Source of the DNA: Duganella sp. Root336D2 | Lineage (GTDB): Bacteria; Pseudomonadota; Gammaproteobacteria; Burkholderiales; Burkholderiaceae_D | Direction: 5' to 3' | Assembly: GCF_001425005.1 (NCBI RefSeq) | Contig: NZ_LMDB01000001.1 | Span: forward strand, 64,393 to 128,392 | Length of the DNA stretch: 64,000 nt | Shown: positions 9,374-19,800 of the stretch, in pieces | Layout: every line of letters begins with the position of its first letter | Position numbering within the stretch: position 1 is the first letter of the stretch | The notes under the pieces: generated by a model | Database searches by the model: none | The model's input: only the letters and a program-made list of their open reading frames with translations | Told to the model about the DNA's origin: nothing | Position numbers and translations under genes: made by a program

Positions 9374-12300
9374 ATGTTGACCAAACACAGGATCACCCAG
9401 GGCTTGCCGTTTGCCCTCGCAGCAGTGCTGGCGGCTTGCGGCGGCGGTAATGGAAACGACAGCGGCGCGCCGGGAACAGTATTGAAGGCGCAGAGCAGCG
9501 CGCAATCGAGCGAGACCGCTTTGACGCCGGCCAGTGCGACGGCTTCGTCGATCGAGCGCGGCGACCTGTCGGCTGCGGCGGCCATCGACCACAACGACGG
9601 CACACGCTGGAGCAGCGGCTTCACCGACGACCAGTACCTGACGCTCGATTTCGGCAAACCGGTGGCGGTCAACCGGGTCACGATCGCCTGGGAAAATGCG
9701 CACGCCTCCGAATACCTGCTGCAGGTATCGGACGACAACGCAAGCTGGAGCACCATCAAATCAGTACAGGACAGCCAGGGCGGCACAGAAGACTGGTCCG
9801 GCCTTGCGGGCCAGGGCCGCTACCTGCGCATGAAAGGCATCAAACGTTCATCGCAATACGGCTATTCGATCCTCGAGATGCAGGCGTTCTCCGGCACGCC
9901 GGCCTCCCCCAACCCGACGCCGCAACCGGAGCCGCAGCCTGGCGATCCCTCCGCGCCGGGCCTGGTGGTGAAGCCGGTTGCCGCAACTTCGTCTGCGGTG
10001 GAGAATGCCGGCCTTGCAGCTGCCGCCGCCATCGATGGCCAGGCCAACACCCGCTGGGCAAGCGCGAAAGAGGACGGCGCATGGATCCAGTTCGATTTCG
10101 GTGCCCGCACTGCCGTCGGCTATATGAAGCTGGCCTGGGAAAACGCCTATGCCAAACAGTATTCCCTGCTGGTTTCGGATGACGGCAACAACTGGTCGCA
10201 ACTGCGGCTGGTTTCAAACGGCCGGGGCGGCACGGAAGAATTCTTCAACCTCGGCGCCAATGCCCGCTATATCCGCATGCAGGGCATTGCCCGCGCCACC
10301 CAGTATGGCTATTCCCTGTTCGAAGTCGAGTTCAAGTCGCCAGGCAGCGATAACACGTTGCAGCCTGGCGCGACCTCGGCGCTGCGCTTCCCCGCCGACG
10401 GCGACGGATTCGCACCTTTGCCGGCCGCCGCATCGCCGCTGGAGACGCTGCAGTTCACGCTGGCCGACGGCACCCTCGTTACGCGCTTTGGTGCCCGCGG
10501 TTTCGCGCGCCACGGCCGCGAGCGTGGCGAAGACTGGAATGAAATCGGCTACGGCCCGAATGAAACGGTGGATCCCGCCAGCGGGCTGCCGCTCGACAAG
10601 GGGCCCGGCAATTACCTGACCTTCGTGCCGCAATACTTCAAGAACCGCACCTGGGGCGTGGAGATCGTCGATAATAGCCGGGTTCCCGGCGTGAGCAAGC
10701 CCACGCTGGTGGTGAACCAGTACACGACGGTCGATTTCCTCTCCGGCGGCATCGCCTTCTTCCGCGCGATCGACCGGCCGGGCGTCACCGGCTACGGCTG
10801 GATGGCGCCCGGCGAACTGGTCGATAACAATGTCAAGGTCTGCACGCCTTCGCCCTATCCTGCCGCCGGCCGGCTCGCCGCACCGGGCGGCATCAATGGC
10901 GCCTGCACCCTGCTCATCAAACAATATCCCGGCATGAATGCGCTGGATGCGAACGGCTTCCCGAACGGCGGCAACATCCCGGCGCGGCCGCTGGTGGCGG
11001 GGGATGTGATCGAAGTCTCGCCTTCCATGTTCTCTACCACCGAGTCCATGCTTGGCAAAGGCGATAGCGGCGGCATCCGCTACTACTCGGCCGAATGGAC
11101 CTACGTGGTCGGCGCTGGGCTGCGGCCCTGGTACGGTGTGCAGCCGCGCCTGAACTCCGTGCCGCTACCGGCGGACACGTTGTCAGGCGGCCTTGGCTCG
11201 GTGTCCTACAACTATTCGGACAATGGCTTGTTCATGTTCCAGCAGCCGCAGAATAATGTGGGCATGCAGAATATGCAGCGCTTCGTCGAAGGCCGCCGCC
11301 TGATCCACACCAGCTTCACCAGCGGCGAGCATAATGAGGCCGGCAACGACCGCTACACGCCGGCCGTCGGCCTGCAGGGCCCGCGCTTCAACCAGTCCGC
11401 CTGCATCGGCTGCCACGTGAACAATGGCCGCAGCCCAGCGCCGCTGGCAGTCAACCAGAAGCTCGATAGCATGTCGGTGCGGGTCGCTGTGACTGGCGCG
11501 GACGGACAGCAAATGCCGCATCCGCTGTATGGAGCTGCGGTGCAGATGAATGCGGTCTCTGCCAGCGGTGCCCCGCAGAACTGGGGCACCGGGGTGCGCG
11601 TAGCCGGTTTCGAGACCCGTTCGGCCAAACTGGCCGATGGCACGACGATTGAACTGCGCAAGCCGGCCATCGCTTACGAAGGACCTGCACCGGAGATTGC
11701 ATCGCTGCGTGCCGCGCAGCCGATGATCGGTACCGGCCTGCTCGAAGCAATTCCCGAGGCCGATATCCTGGCCCGTGTGCGCAGCGCGCCGGATGCCGAC
11801 GGCGTCAAGGGCGTCGCCAACTTCGTCTACGATCCGGAAACGGGCGCCGTCCGCCTCGGCCGCTTTGGCTGGAAGGCCTCCAAAGCCACCCTGCGCCACC
11901 AGGCCGCGGCTGCCCTGCTGCAGGACATGGCAGTCACGTCGCCGGTCTACCCGAACCGCAGTTGCAGCAGCGATCCTGCCGGCTGCAAGGCGGCCGCAGC
12001 CCAGCGCGGCGTCAGCGAACCCGAGCTGCAACTGATCTCGCAGTACCTTGCCCTGGTCGCCGTTCCCGCCCAGCGCAGCCTGCCAAGCGGCTTCCCGAAA
12101 GGCGTCGCCCCGCTGGAGGAACACCGCGTCGATGCGCAGCAAGTGGGCGCCGGTTCGCGCCTGTTCCAGGCCATGCGCTGTTCCGCGTGCCACGCCGTCG
12201 AAATGCGTACCGGCCCGGGACACCTGCTGGCGGAGCTGCGCAACCAGGCGATCCATCCGTACACGGACCTGCTGCTGCACGATATGGGCCCCGGCCTTGC

Positions 12301-12547
12301 CGACAATTTCGTCGAAGGCCAGGCCAAGGGCGCCATGTGGCGCACCGCGCCGTTATGGGGGATCGGCTACAGCGACAAGGTCATGGGGAACAGCGGCAAG
12401 GCCGGGTACCTGCACGACGGCCGCGCGCGCAACCTGACCGAGGCAATCATGTGGCATGGCGGCGAGGCAGAAGCATCTCGCCAACGCTTCGCCGCATTGC
12501 CGCAGGGTGACCGCGAAGCGCTGCTGGCCTTCCTGAAGTCGCTTTGA
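9374..12547 (+). CDS. Discoidin-domain di-heme oxidoreductase lipoprotein
   Basis: 1057 residues. A lipoprotein signal ends in the lipobox LAAC (Cys22). Two F5/8-type C (discoidin) domains follow at about 40-175 and 195-330, joined by a Pro-rich linker; both show the WENAxAxxYxLxVSDDxxxW pattern and probably bind carbohydrate. The remainder matches the di-heme oxidoreductase (DUF1111, MauG/CcpA-like peroxidase) family, with two c-type heme sites CIGCH (677-681) and CSACH (936-940) and the ending YLHDGRARNLTEAI. It should be exported, lipid-anchored and heme-loaded by the cytochrome c maturation system. Substrate unknown. The ATG has an AAGGAGG box four bases upstream. The next gene is convergent and begins right after its stop. 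Confidence 0.9.
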   Translation: MLTKHRITQGLPFALAAVLAACGGGNGNDSGAPGTVLKAQSSAQSSETALTPASATASSIERGDLSAAAAIDHNDGTRWSSGFTDDQYLTLDFGKPVAVNRVTIAWENAHASEYLLQVSDDNASWSTIKSVQDSQGGTEDWSGLAGQGRYLRMKGIKRSSQYGYSILEMQAFSGTPASPNPTPQPEPQPGDPSAPGLVVKPVAATSSAVENAGLAAAAAIDGQANTRWASAKEDGAWIQFDFGARTAVGYMKLAWENAYAKQYSLLVSDDGNNWSQLRLVSNGRGGTEEFFNLGANARYIRMQGIARATQYGYSLFEVEFKSPGSDNTLQPGATSALRFPADGDGFAPLPAAASPLETLQFTLADGTLVTRFGARGFARHGRERGEDWNEIGYGPNETVDPASGLPLDKGPGNYLTFVPQYFKNRTWGVEIVDNSRVPGVSKPTLVVNQYTTVDFLSGGIAFFRAIDRPGVTGYGWMAPGELVDNNVKVCTPSPYPAAGRLAAPGGINGACTLLIKQYPGMNALDANGFPNGGNIPARPLVAGDVIEVSPSMFSTTESMLGKGDSGGIRYYSAEWTYVVGAGLRPWYGVQPRLNSVPLPADTLSGGLGSVSYNYSDNGLFMFQQPQNNVGMQNMQRFVEGRRLIHTSFTSGEHNEAGNDRYTPAVGLQGPRFNQSACIGCHVNNGRSPAPLAVNQKLDSMSVRVAVTGADGQQMPHPLYGAAVQMNAVSASGAPQNWGTGVRVAGFETRSAKLADGTTIELRKPAIAYEGPAPEIASLRAAQPMIGTGLLEAIPEADILARVRSAPDADGVKGVANFVYDPETGAVRLGRFGWKASKATLRHQAAAALLQDMAVTSPVYPNRSCSSDPAGCKAAAAQRGVSEPELQLISQYLALVAVPAQRSLPSGFPKGVAPLEEHRVDAQQVGAGSRLFQAMRCSACHAVEMRTGPGHLLAELRNQAIHPYTDLLLHDMGPGLADNFVEGQAKGAMWRTAPLWGIGYSDKVMGNSGKAGYLHDGRARNLTEAIMWHGGEAEASRQRFAALPQGDREALLAFLKSL

Positions 12548-12823
12548 TCAGGCCCGTACCGTGTAGTGGTCGTTGAGGGAGGTGTCCGGCGCCATGTTGT
12601 TTCGGATCGAAGTATTGACGTCGATGTGCCCTATCCATCCGCCACGGATGTTCATTGCGTCCGCATACATCCGCTTGGCATGGTTCTGGATCGCCAGCGA
12701 CATGTCATCGTTTGGAAACCTGTAGCGGAAGGACATGGCCGCATAGACCCGGTTCAGTGCCTGCGCGGAAGGATGGGTAAAGTTGCATGTCACCTGAAGG
12801 CAGCGGTTAGCGTGATTGGCCAT
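12548..12823 (-). CDS. Small hypothetical protein (91 residues)
   Basis: Not recognised. The ATG at 12823 has AGGAG six bases upstream, which is why it is preferred over an ATG 36 bp further out. The product starts [15 protein letters not shown], has no signal peptide or membrane segment, and is moderately basic with several Asn, Met and Arg residues. It ends next to the stop codon of the di-heme lipoprotein gene on the other strand. The good ribosome-binding site supports translation; function unknown. Confidence 0.6.
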   Translation of the reverse strand: MANHANRCLQVTCNFTHPSAQALNRVYAAMSFRYRFPNDDMSLAIQNHAKRMYADAMNIRGGWIGHIDVNTSIRNNMAPDTSLNDHYTVRA

Positions 12824-12911
12824 GGTTTGCTCCTGAGGGATGCCGGTTCTCCCGACCATACGTCTGCGCTGCCACGTAACACAAGTATCAGGCCGGGTAA
12901 CAGTATCAGCG

Positions 12912-13262
12912 CTACAGGTCCCAGTCCGGGGCCAGGCCTTCGGGGTTGACCATGCGGCCGTTGCGCTCGAGCGCCGCGATTTTCGCCGTATCCTGCGCGT
13001 TCAGTTGGCTTGGTGGAGGACGGGATCACCGAGTAGCCGAGCTGCATTGCCCAGGCCAGGGTGACCTGGGCAGCAGTGGCCTGATGGCGCGCAGCGATGG
13101 CCGCAATTACAGGATCGCCCAGCACCTTGCCGTATTTGTTCCAGGCTGGCGACCAGGCGGCCGGCGGCAAAGTTGTCGTTCCAGACCTTGGGGGTCAGGA
13201 ACAGCTCCTTGCGCGCCACGCCGGATTCGGCAACGGCCTGCCCTGGCGAAAAGTACCCGGAC
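12912..13262 (-). pseudogene. dkgB: Decayed aldo/keto reductase (2,5-diketo-gluconate reductase type)
   Basis: Three pieces of an aldo/keto reductase survive in different frames. An N-terminal piece near 13145-13260 reads [22 protein letters not shown]-terminal piece near 13010-13165 reads [14 protein letters not shown] then [16 protein letters not shown]. The true C-terminus, in a third frame, reads [19 protein letters not shown] and then GLAPDWDL before TAG at 12912-12914. The segment between the first two pieces, which would hold most of the barrel, is missing, and a short deletion after SSTK causes the last frameshift. It lies divergent from a YafC-like LysR gene, the same pairing as dkgB/yafC in E. 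coli. It cannot make a working enzyme. Confidence 0.8.
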
Positions 13263-13316
13263 TCTTGCGGAAAAAGCCTGTTTTCCGCGAAAGATATTTG
13301 AGCAATAATCAAATAT

Positions 13317-14225
13317 ATGAAGACCACCCTTGACGAAATGCAGGCATTTATTGCCATTGTTGCCACGGGATCGATCAGCGCGGCCGCAGAGCGCCTGGGC
13401 TTGACCGTGTCCGCCGCCAGCCGCACCTTGACCCGCCTTGAGGAAAAGCTGGAAACCACGCTGGTGCGGCGTACCACCCGCCGGCTCGAATTGACTGAGG
13501 AAGGACAAGCCTTCCTCGACTGCGCCCGAAGCATCGTTGCCAAGGTCGAGGAGACGGAGGAAAAGATGTCCCTGCGCCGCCAGGGACCTGCGGGGCGCCT
13601 GCGCATCGACGCTTCCACCCCATTCATGCTGCACGTGATCGTGCCGCTGGTAAATGGCTACCGTGAGCGCTATCCGCGCGTGGAACTGGAGCTGAACAGC
13701 AATGAGGGAATCACCGACCTGATGGAGAAGCGTACCGACGTCGCATTCCGCATCGGCCGCCTGCGCGACTCGACCTTGCACGCCACGCCCATCGGCACCG
13801 GCAAGCTGCGTATCCTGGCCAGCCCGGCATACCTGGAACAGCACGGCGCACCCGCTACCGTGGCAGACCTGGCAAACCACACCATCCTTGGCTTCAACCA
13901 GCCCGAGACCTTGAACGACTGGCCATTGGAGGATGCGGATAGCCAGCCGGTCCACGTCACGCCGGATATTTACACCTCAAGCGGCGAGACCCTGCTGCAC
14001 CTGGCGCTGCACGGCGCGGGCATCGTATGCCTGTCGGATTTCCTGAGTAACGCCGACCGCAAAGCGGGCCGCCTGCAGCAGGTCCTGGTAGCGGAAACAT
14101 TGGAGGTTCGGCAACCGATCAATGCCGTCTACTACCGCAATACAGCGCTTTCGGCGCGGATTGCGTCGTTCGTGGACTACATGAAGGAAAAACTGGGCGA
14201 TCGCGGCTTCGACGAGCCGGTATAA
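13317..14225 (+). CDS. LysR-family regulator, YafC-like
   Basis: 302 residues with an N-terminal helix-turn-helix (ISAAAERLGLTVSAASRTL) and a normal LysR effector domain (RLRIDASTPFML at the start, SSGETLLHLALHGAGIV near the end). Length and organisation are complete. In E. coli the LysR gene yafC is next to dkgB, and here the gene is divergent from a dkgB-like pseudogene. The regulator may therefore have lost its original target while staying intact, or it may control other genes. Confidence 0.9.
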   Translation: MKTTLDEMQAFIAIVATGSISAAAERLGLTVSAASRTLTRLEEKLETTLVRRTTRRLELTEEGQAFLDCARSIVAKVEETEEKMSLRRQGPAGRLRIDASTPFMLHVIVPLVNGYRERYPRVELELNSNEGITDLMEKRTDVAFRIGRLRDSTLHATPIGTGKLRILASPAYLEQHGAPATVADLANHTILGFNQPETLNDWPLEDADSQPVHVTPDIYTSSGETLLHLALHGAGIVCLSDFLSNADRKAGRLQQVLVAETLEVRQPINAVYYRNTALSARIASFVDYMKEKLGDRGFDEPV

Positions 14226-14258
14226 TATCCACCCTTGCAACTGTAGGGTTATCTCAGA

Positions 14259-16226
14259 ATGTCTCTGCTTGACCACGAGCTCGAACTGCTGGCGCCAGCC
14301 AAAACCGCGGACATTGGCCGCGAAGCCATCCTGCACGGCGCGGATGCGGTGTATATCGGCGGCCCCGCCTTTGGCGCGCGCCACAACGCCAGCAATCCGA
14401 TCGAGGATATTTCCGCGCTGGTGGAATATGCCCACCGCTACCGCTCACGCATCTTCGTGACCATGAACACCATCATGCACGATTCCGAGCTCGACCTGGC
14501 CCGCAAGCAGATCTGGCAACTGTACGAAGCCGGCGTCGATGCCCTGATCATCCAGGACATGGGCCTGCTCGAACTGGACCTGCCGCCGATCCAGCTGCAC
14601 GCCTCGACCCAATGCGATATCCGAACGGTTGAAAAAGCCAAGTTCCTGGGCGACGTCGGTTTCTCCCAGCTGGTGCTGGCGCGTGAGCTGACCCTCGACA
14701 AGATCAAGCAGATCCGCGCGGAAGTCGATACTCCGCTCGAGTACTTCGTGCATGGCGCGCTGTGCGTGGCCTTCTCCGGCCAGTGCTATATCTCGCACGC
14801 CGACACTGGGCGCAGCGCCAACCGCGGCGACTGCTCGCAGGCCTGCCGCCTGCCGTACACCCTGTCCGACAACCAGGGCCGCGTGGTTGCCTTCGAAAAG
14901 CACTTGTTGTCGATGAAGGACAACGACCAGAGCGCCAACCTGGAAGCACTGGTCGACGCCGGCATCCGCTCCTTCAAGATCGAAGGCCGCTACAAGGACA
15001 TGGGCTATGTGAAGAACATCACCGCCCACTACCGCCTGCTGCTGGACGAGCTGCTCGAGCGCCGTCCGGAGTTTGCGCGGGCCGCCAGCGGCCGCACCCG
15101 TGTACTGTTCACGCCCGACGTGGACAAGACGTTCCACCGCGGCCATACCGACTACTTCGCCAACGGCCGCCAGGAAGATATCGGCGCTTTCGATTCGCCC
15201 AAATACGTCGGCGTCGAACTGGGCACCGTAGTGCGCTTGGGCGGCGACCATATCGACGTCATCACGAATGCGCCGATGGCCAACGGCGACGGCCTGAATT
15301 ACATGAACAAGCGCACCACGGTCGGCATCCAGGCCAACAAGGCCGAAAAAATGGGCGACACCGAAGACGGCCAGCGCTGGCGCGTGTTCCCCAACGAGCA
15401 GATGGCTACCCTGCCCGGCCTGAAAGTGGGCACAGTGATCCACCGCAACCGCGACCACCAGTGGGAAGCGGCGCTGCACAAAAAGTCCGCCGATCGCCAC
15501 GTCGGGCTGCAGCTGGCGCTTGCCGAAACCGAAGGCGGCTTGCGCCTGTCGATCATCGATGAGGACGGAATCGTCAGCAGCACCGACGCAGTGCTTGCGC
15601 TGCAGCCGGCGCAGAATGCCGAACAAGCCGAGAGCGGCTTGCGCGCCAGCCTGGCAAAACTGGGCAACACCATGTTTGTCGCCGACCATGTGGAATTGAA
15701 GTTGTCGCAGCCCTGGTTCGTGCCTTCATCTGCGATCAACGCCCTGCGCCGCGATGCGGTGGCGGCGCACGAAGCGGCGCGCCTGGCAGCCTGGCAGCGG
15801 CCGCAGCGCAAAGCGCCGGCCGAGCCGCGCGCCATTTATCCGGACACGCAACTGAGCTTCCTGGCCAACGTCTACAACGAAAAAGCGCGCGAGTTTTATC
15901 ACAAGCACGGCGTGCAGCTGATTGCCGCGGCTTACGAATCGCATGAGGAAGCGGGCGAAGTGCCGCTGATGATTACCAAGCATTGCCTGCGCTTCTCGTT
16001 CAACCTGTGCCCGAAGCAGGCGAAAGGCGTGCAGGGTGTGCAGGGCCAGGTGAAGGCTGAACCGATGACCCTGGTCAGCGGCGACCATACCTACACGCTG
16101 CGCTTCGATTGCAAGCCGTGCGAGATGCACGTGGTTGGCGCGATGAAACCAGGCATCCTGAACTCCCCTCCTCCATCGGCGGTACCGTACAGTCCGCTGA
16201 TATTCCACCGCAAGCGGCCGAACTAA
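14259..16226 (+). CDS. rlhA: 23S rRNA 5-hydroxycytidine C2501 synthase (U32 family)
   Basis: 655 residues, the length of E. coli RlhA (YdcP, 653), and much longer than the related tRNA enzyme TrhP (YegQ). Matching motifs run through the protein: ELLAPAKTADIGREAILHGA, HASTQCDIRTVEKAKFLGDV, SHADTGRSANRGDCSQACRL, HLLSMKDNDQSANL and, in the C-terminal part, MITKHCLRFSFNLCPKQAKG and FDCKPCEMHVVG. The clustered cysteines fit the iron-sulfur cluster thought to be needed with prephenate for hydroxylation. It acts on 23S rRNA position C2501. The gene starts 33 bp after the LysR gene; its stop overlaps the stop of the convergent small gene. Confidence 0.93.
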   Translation: MSLLDHELELLAPAKTADIGREAILHGADAVYIGGPAFGARHNASNPIEDISALVEYAHRYRSRIFVTMNTIMHDSELDLARKQIWQLYEAGVDALIIQDMGLLELDLPPIQLHASTQCDIRTVEKAKFLGDVGFSQLVLARELTLDKIKQIRAEVDTPLEYFVHGALCVAFSGQCYISHADTGRSANRGDCSQACRLPYTLSDNQGRVVAFEKHLLSMKDNDQSANLEALVDAGIRSFKIEGRYKDMGYVKNITAHYRLLLDELLERRPEFARAASGRTRVLFTPDVDKTFHRGHTDYFANGRQEDIGAFDSPKYVGVELGTVVRLGGDHIDVITNAPMANGDGLNYMNKRTTVGIQANKAEKMGDTEDGQRWRVFPNEQMATLPGLKVGTVIHRNRDHQWEAALHKKSADRHVGLQLALAETEGGLRLSIIDEDGIVSSTDAVLALQPAQNAEQAESGLRASLAKLGNTMFVADHVELKLSQPWFVPSSAINALRRDAVAAHEAARLAAWQRPQRKAPAEPRAIYPDTQLSFLANVYNEKAREFYHKHGVQLIAAAYESHEEAGEVPLMITKHCLRFSFNLCPKQAKGVQGVQGQVKAEPMTLVSGDHTYTLRFDCKPCEMHVVGAMKPGILNSPPPSAVPYSPLIFHRKRPN

Positions 16227-16714
16227 GCCAGCAAGGCGCGCGCTTCCGCCAGCAAGCCCTCGGCGCAGGGCTTGCCGGTCTTGGATTCGCGTAAAGACAC
16301 ATGCCACAGGCCGATGACACCGGCCAGCTGGCTTTCGTCCTTCGCATGTTCGATACGGCGCACCAGGTCTGCCGCCATCAGGCCCAGATGCTTGCGCGCC
16401 GCCGCCACCATGAAATCGCGCGCGGCTGCCAGCGCTGCGGTCCCGGCGGCTGGACGGGCCGGCAGCGGGGCCGGGGCGGATGCAATGCCCACCAGGCCTT
16501 TGCGCAACAAGGCTTCGACCGCCTCCAGCATTTCCTCTTCGCCCAGCCAGGTCTCGATCTCGCCCAAGGCCTTCTGGCCGTCGATCAGGATCAGCACCGA
16601 ACGCTGGCGTGCGCTCAGTCCGGCGCTGCGCTGGACAAATTCGACCCGGCCGGCATCGGTCTTGCTGAAGACCGTGGCACGCACGCGCATTCGATTTTCT
16701 GGAGTCAATTGCAT
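16223..16714 (-). CDS. Conserved hypothetical protein (163 residues)
   Basis: Not assigned to a named family. The N-terminal 80 residues look like a winged-helix module (VFSKTDAGRVEFVQRSAGLS then RQRSVLILIDGQKALGEIET), and after an Ala/Pro linker an alpha-helical C-terminal part follows. No signal peptide or membrane helix. It faces rlhA tail to tail with overlapping stop codons and is divergent from the MASE1 kinase gene at 16809. A DNA-binding or regulatory role is possible but unproven. Confidence 0.7.
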   Translation of the reverse strand: MQLTPENRMRVRATVFSKTDAGRVEFVQRSAGLSARQRSVLILIDGQKALGEIETWLGEEEMLEAVEALLRKGLVGIASAPAPLPARPAAGTAALAAARDFMVAAARKHLGLMAADLVRRIEHAKDESQLAGVIGLWHVSLRESKTGKPCAEGLLAEARALLA

Positions 16715-16808
16715 ATTGACATGCTAAGGGGTAATTGTGACAACATCATTTCAGCCTTATACATCTTCCGTGATATAAAGACATCACCGCCGACCTCCCC
16801 ACGAAGCC

Positions 16809-19800
16809 ATGCCATATCGCCTGCGTACGCTGACAGTCCTGCTGCTCGCTGCTGGAGCGTACTACCTGCTGGCGCGCCTCGGCTTGATGCTCGCACTGGC
16901 GCAAAGCAATGCCAGCCCGATCTGGCCCCCTTCCGGTTTTGCGCTGGTATTGCTGTTGCGCTTTGGGCGCCAGCTCTGGCCCGCCATCATTGCTGGTGCC
17001 TTCCTGGCCAACCTGGCGGTCTTCCATAACAACAACGTGGCCTCGCTGCCGGTGCTGCTGACGGTCTCGCTGACGATTGCGCTTGGAAATACGGCAGAAG
17101 CGCTGCTGGCGCACGGGCTGCTGCGGCACCTTGGCATTGCCGGCATCGCGCTGCAGCGCCAGCGCGAAGTGTATAAATTTGGCGGCGTGGCCGCCGCTGC
17201 CGCCCTCGCATCGGCCGTGGTTGGCGTGCTCTCGCTCGTACTGTCCGGCATCATTCCCCCCGCGCTGACCTGGCAGGTCGCCGCCACCTGGTGGACCGGC
17301 GACTTCCTTGGCCTGCTGCTGCTCGCCCCGCTGGCTATGGCAATTCCCGCACGCCCGGCCTGGCCGCAATGGTTGCCGGGGCAACTGGTGTTCCTGGCCA
17401 CCCTGCTGCTTGCCACGCTGGCTGTTTTCCTGAGCGATTCACATCTCGCCGCGGCCCAGTTCCTGCCGTATTGCCTGCTTTTCTTCCTGGGCCTGGCCGC
17501 GGTCAACCGCTGGCGCGACATGGTGCGCATCGCGCTGGCTGTCATTTCCGGCATCGCCATTCCGGCCACGGTGATGGACCACGGCCCCTTTGTTTCCGGC
17601 GTGCTGCACCATTCGCTGCTGTCGCTCTCGACCTACCTGGCCATCAGCAGCATCCTGGCCTGGGTCCTCGCCACGGAAGAAGACCCGGGCCTGGCGGAGA
17701 GCTATGTCTGGACGCCAATCCTGATCCTGTTGGCCTGCATGAGCCTGACTGTCGGCGCCTGGGGCTGGATCACCTATGACACCGAAGCGCGTACCAGTGA
17801 ACGCTTCCAGCGCGCTGCCGACAATGTGCGCGAGACCGTCCGCCTGCGCATGGAGGGATATGAATCGCTGCTGCGTGCCGGCACGGCACTGTTCGACGCC
17901 TCCAGAAGCGTCGAGCGCGACGAATGGACACAGTTCATTGCGGGACTGGATGTGACCACCCAGTATCCCGGCGTGCTCGGCGTCGGTTTCGCGCGCTTTG
18001 CTCCCGCCGGCGCGGTAGCTGCACTCAACAAGGAATTGCGGGTCTGGCCGGAAGGCGATCGCGACCTGCATGCGGCCGTCGTCTACCTGGAGCCTCGGTC
18101 GCACCGCAACGAGGCTGCCCTTGGTTACGACATGATGTCCGAGCCGACGCGGCGCGATGCCATGGTGGCCGCCATGCAAAGCGGGAAACTGACCGCCAGC
18201 GGCCCGATAACCCTGGTCCAGGAAATCGCCGGGCCCAAGCAGGCAGGTTTCCTCATGTTCAATCCCGTGTATCACAACAATGCGGCCGGGCACCGTGAGC
18301 TGCACGGCTTTGTCTATATTCCCTTCCGCATGGGCGACCTGATGGAGGGCATCTTCGGCAATGGCTTGCGCGAAGTCCGGCTCGACGTCTACTTCCAGGA
18401 CACCAAGGGCCAGCTCATGTACACCAGCGCCCGCAGCGGCACCGGGCAGAGTTTTACCCGCCTGTCCAGCCTGCAATATGTACCGGTGGGCGACAACGGC
18501 CAATCTTGGGCCCTGAACGTGCACCCGACCGCCCTGTTCGATGCCTCGGTCGACCAGGGCAAATCCTTCCTGGTGCTGGTAATGGGTACCCTGATCAGCC
18601 TGCTGTTTTTCGGCGCCAGCCGCAACCTGGTGCACGAACGCATTGCAGCGCTGCGCGCCAAGGATCAGTCGGCCAGGCAGCTCGAACAGCAGACCGCCAG
18701 CCTGGAAGAATCCGAAGCACGCTTCAAGCTGCTCACTTCGCATATCCGCAACCACGCCATCGTGCTGCTCGATCCGGCGGGCACCATCACCACCTGGAAC
18801 GATGGCGCCGAAAAGCTGTTTGGCTACCAGGCTGCGGAAATTGTCGGCCAGCCGCTGCGGGTCCTGTCGACCGAGAGCCATGCCACGCGCAGCATGGCGC
18901 TGGCGCTGGAGCATGGCCAGTACGAGTCGACCTCCCTGCGCCGCCGCCGCGACGGCAGCACCTTCCTCGGCCTGAAGCAGCTGTTCCCGGTGCACGACGA
19001 GCCGGGCAACTGCATCGGCTTCGCCATGATCATGCGCGACGTCACGGCCGAAAAGGCTGCCGAAAAGGAATTGAACGACGCCAAGACGCAGGCTGAATCG
19101 GCCAGCGCAGCCAAGAGCGCCTTCGTCGCAAATATCAGCCATGAGCTGCGCACGCCGTTGAACGCGGTTCTTGGCGTGAGCCAGATCCTGGCGCGCACGC
19201 CACTCAATGCGGAGCAGCGCCAGTACCTGGGCATGGTGTCCGGCGCCGGACGCTCCCTGCTTGCGCTGCTCAACGATGTACTGGACTTTTCCAAGATCGA
19301 GGCCAACAAGCTGGAGCTGGCCGACGATGATTTCCTGGTCGAAGACGTGCTGTGCGCGCTGGGCGCGGTCATGGCCATGACCAGTGCCGACAAAGGACTG
19401 GCCCTGTCGCTGTGCGTGGAAGCGGAAGTGCCGGTCTCGCTGCACGGCGATGTTCAGCGGGTCCAGCAAGTGCTGCTCAACCTGGTCAGCAATGCCCTCA
19501 AGTTTACCGACAGCGGCACGGTGAGCGTGCACGCCAGCCGCGACCCGTCCGAGCCCGGCATGCTGCGCTGGGACGTGAGTGATACCGGGATCGGCATCAG
19601 CCCGGACCAGATACAACGCCTGTTCACGCCCTTCAGCCAAGCCGACGCTTCGATGGCGCGCCGCTACGGCGGCACCGGGCTTGGGCTGGCGATTTCGCAG
19701 CGGCTGGCGCAAATGATGGGTGGCACGATCGAGGTCAGCAGCACAGCGGGCCGCGGCACCACCTTCACCTTCCTGATGCCGCTGCGCGAAGGCGATTTGC

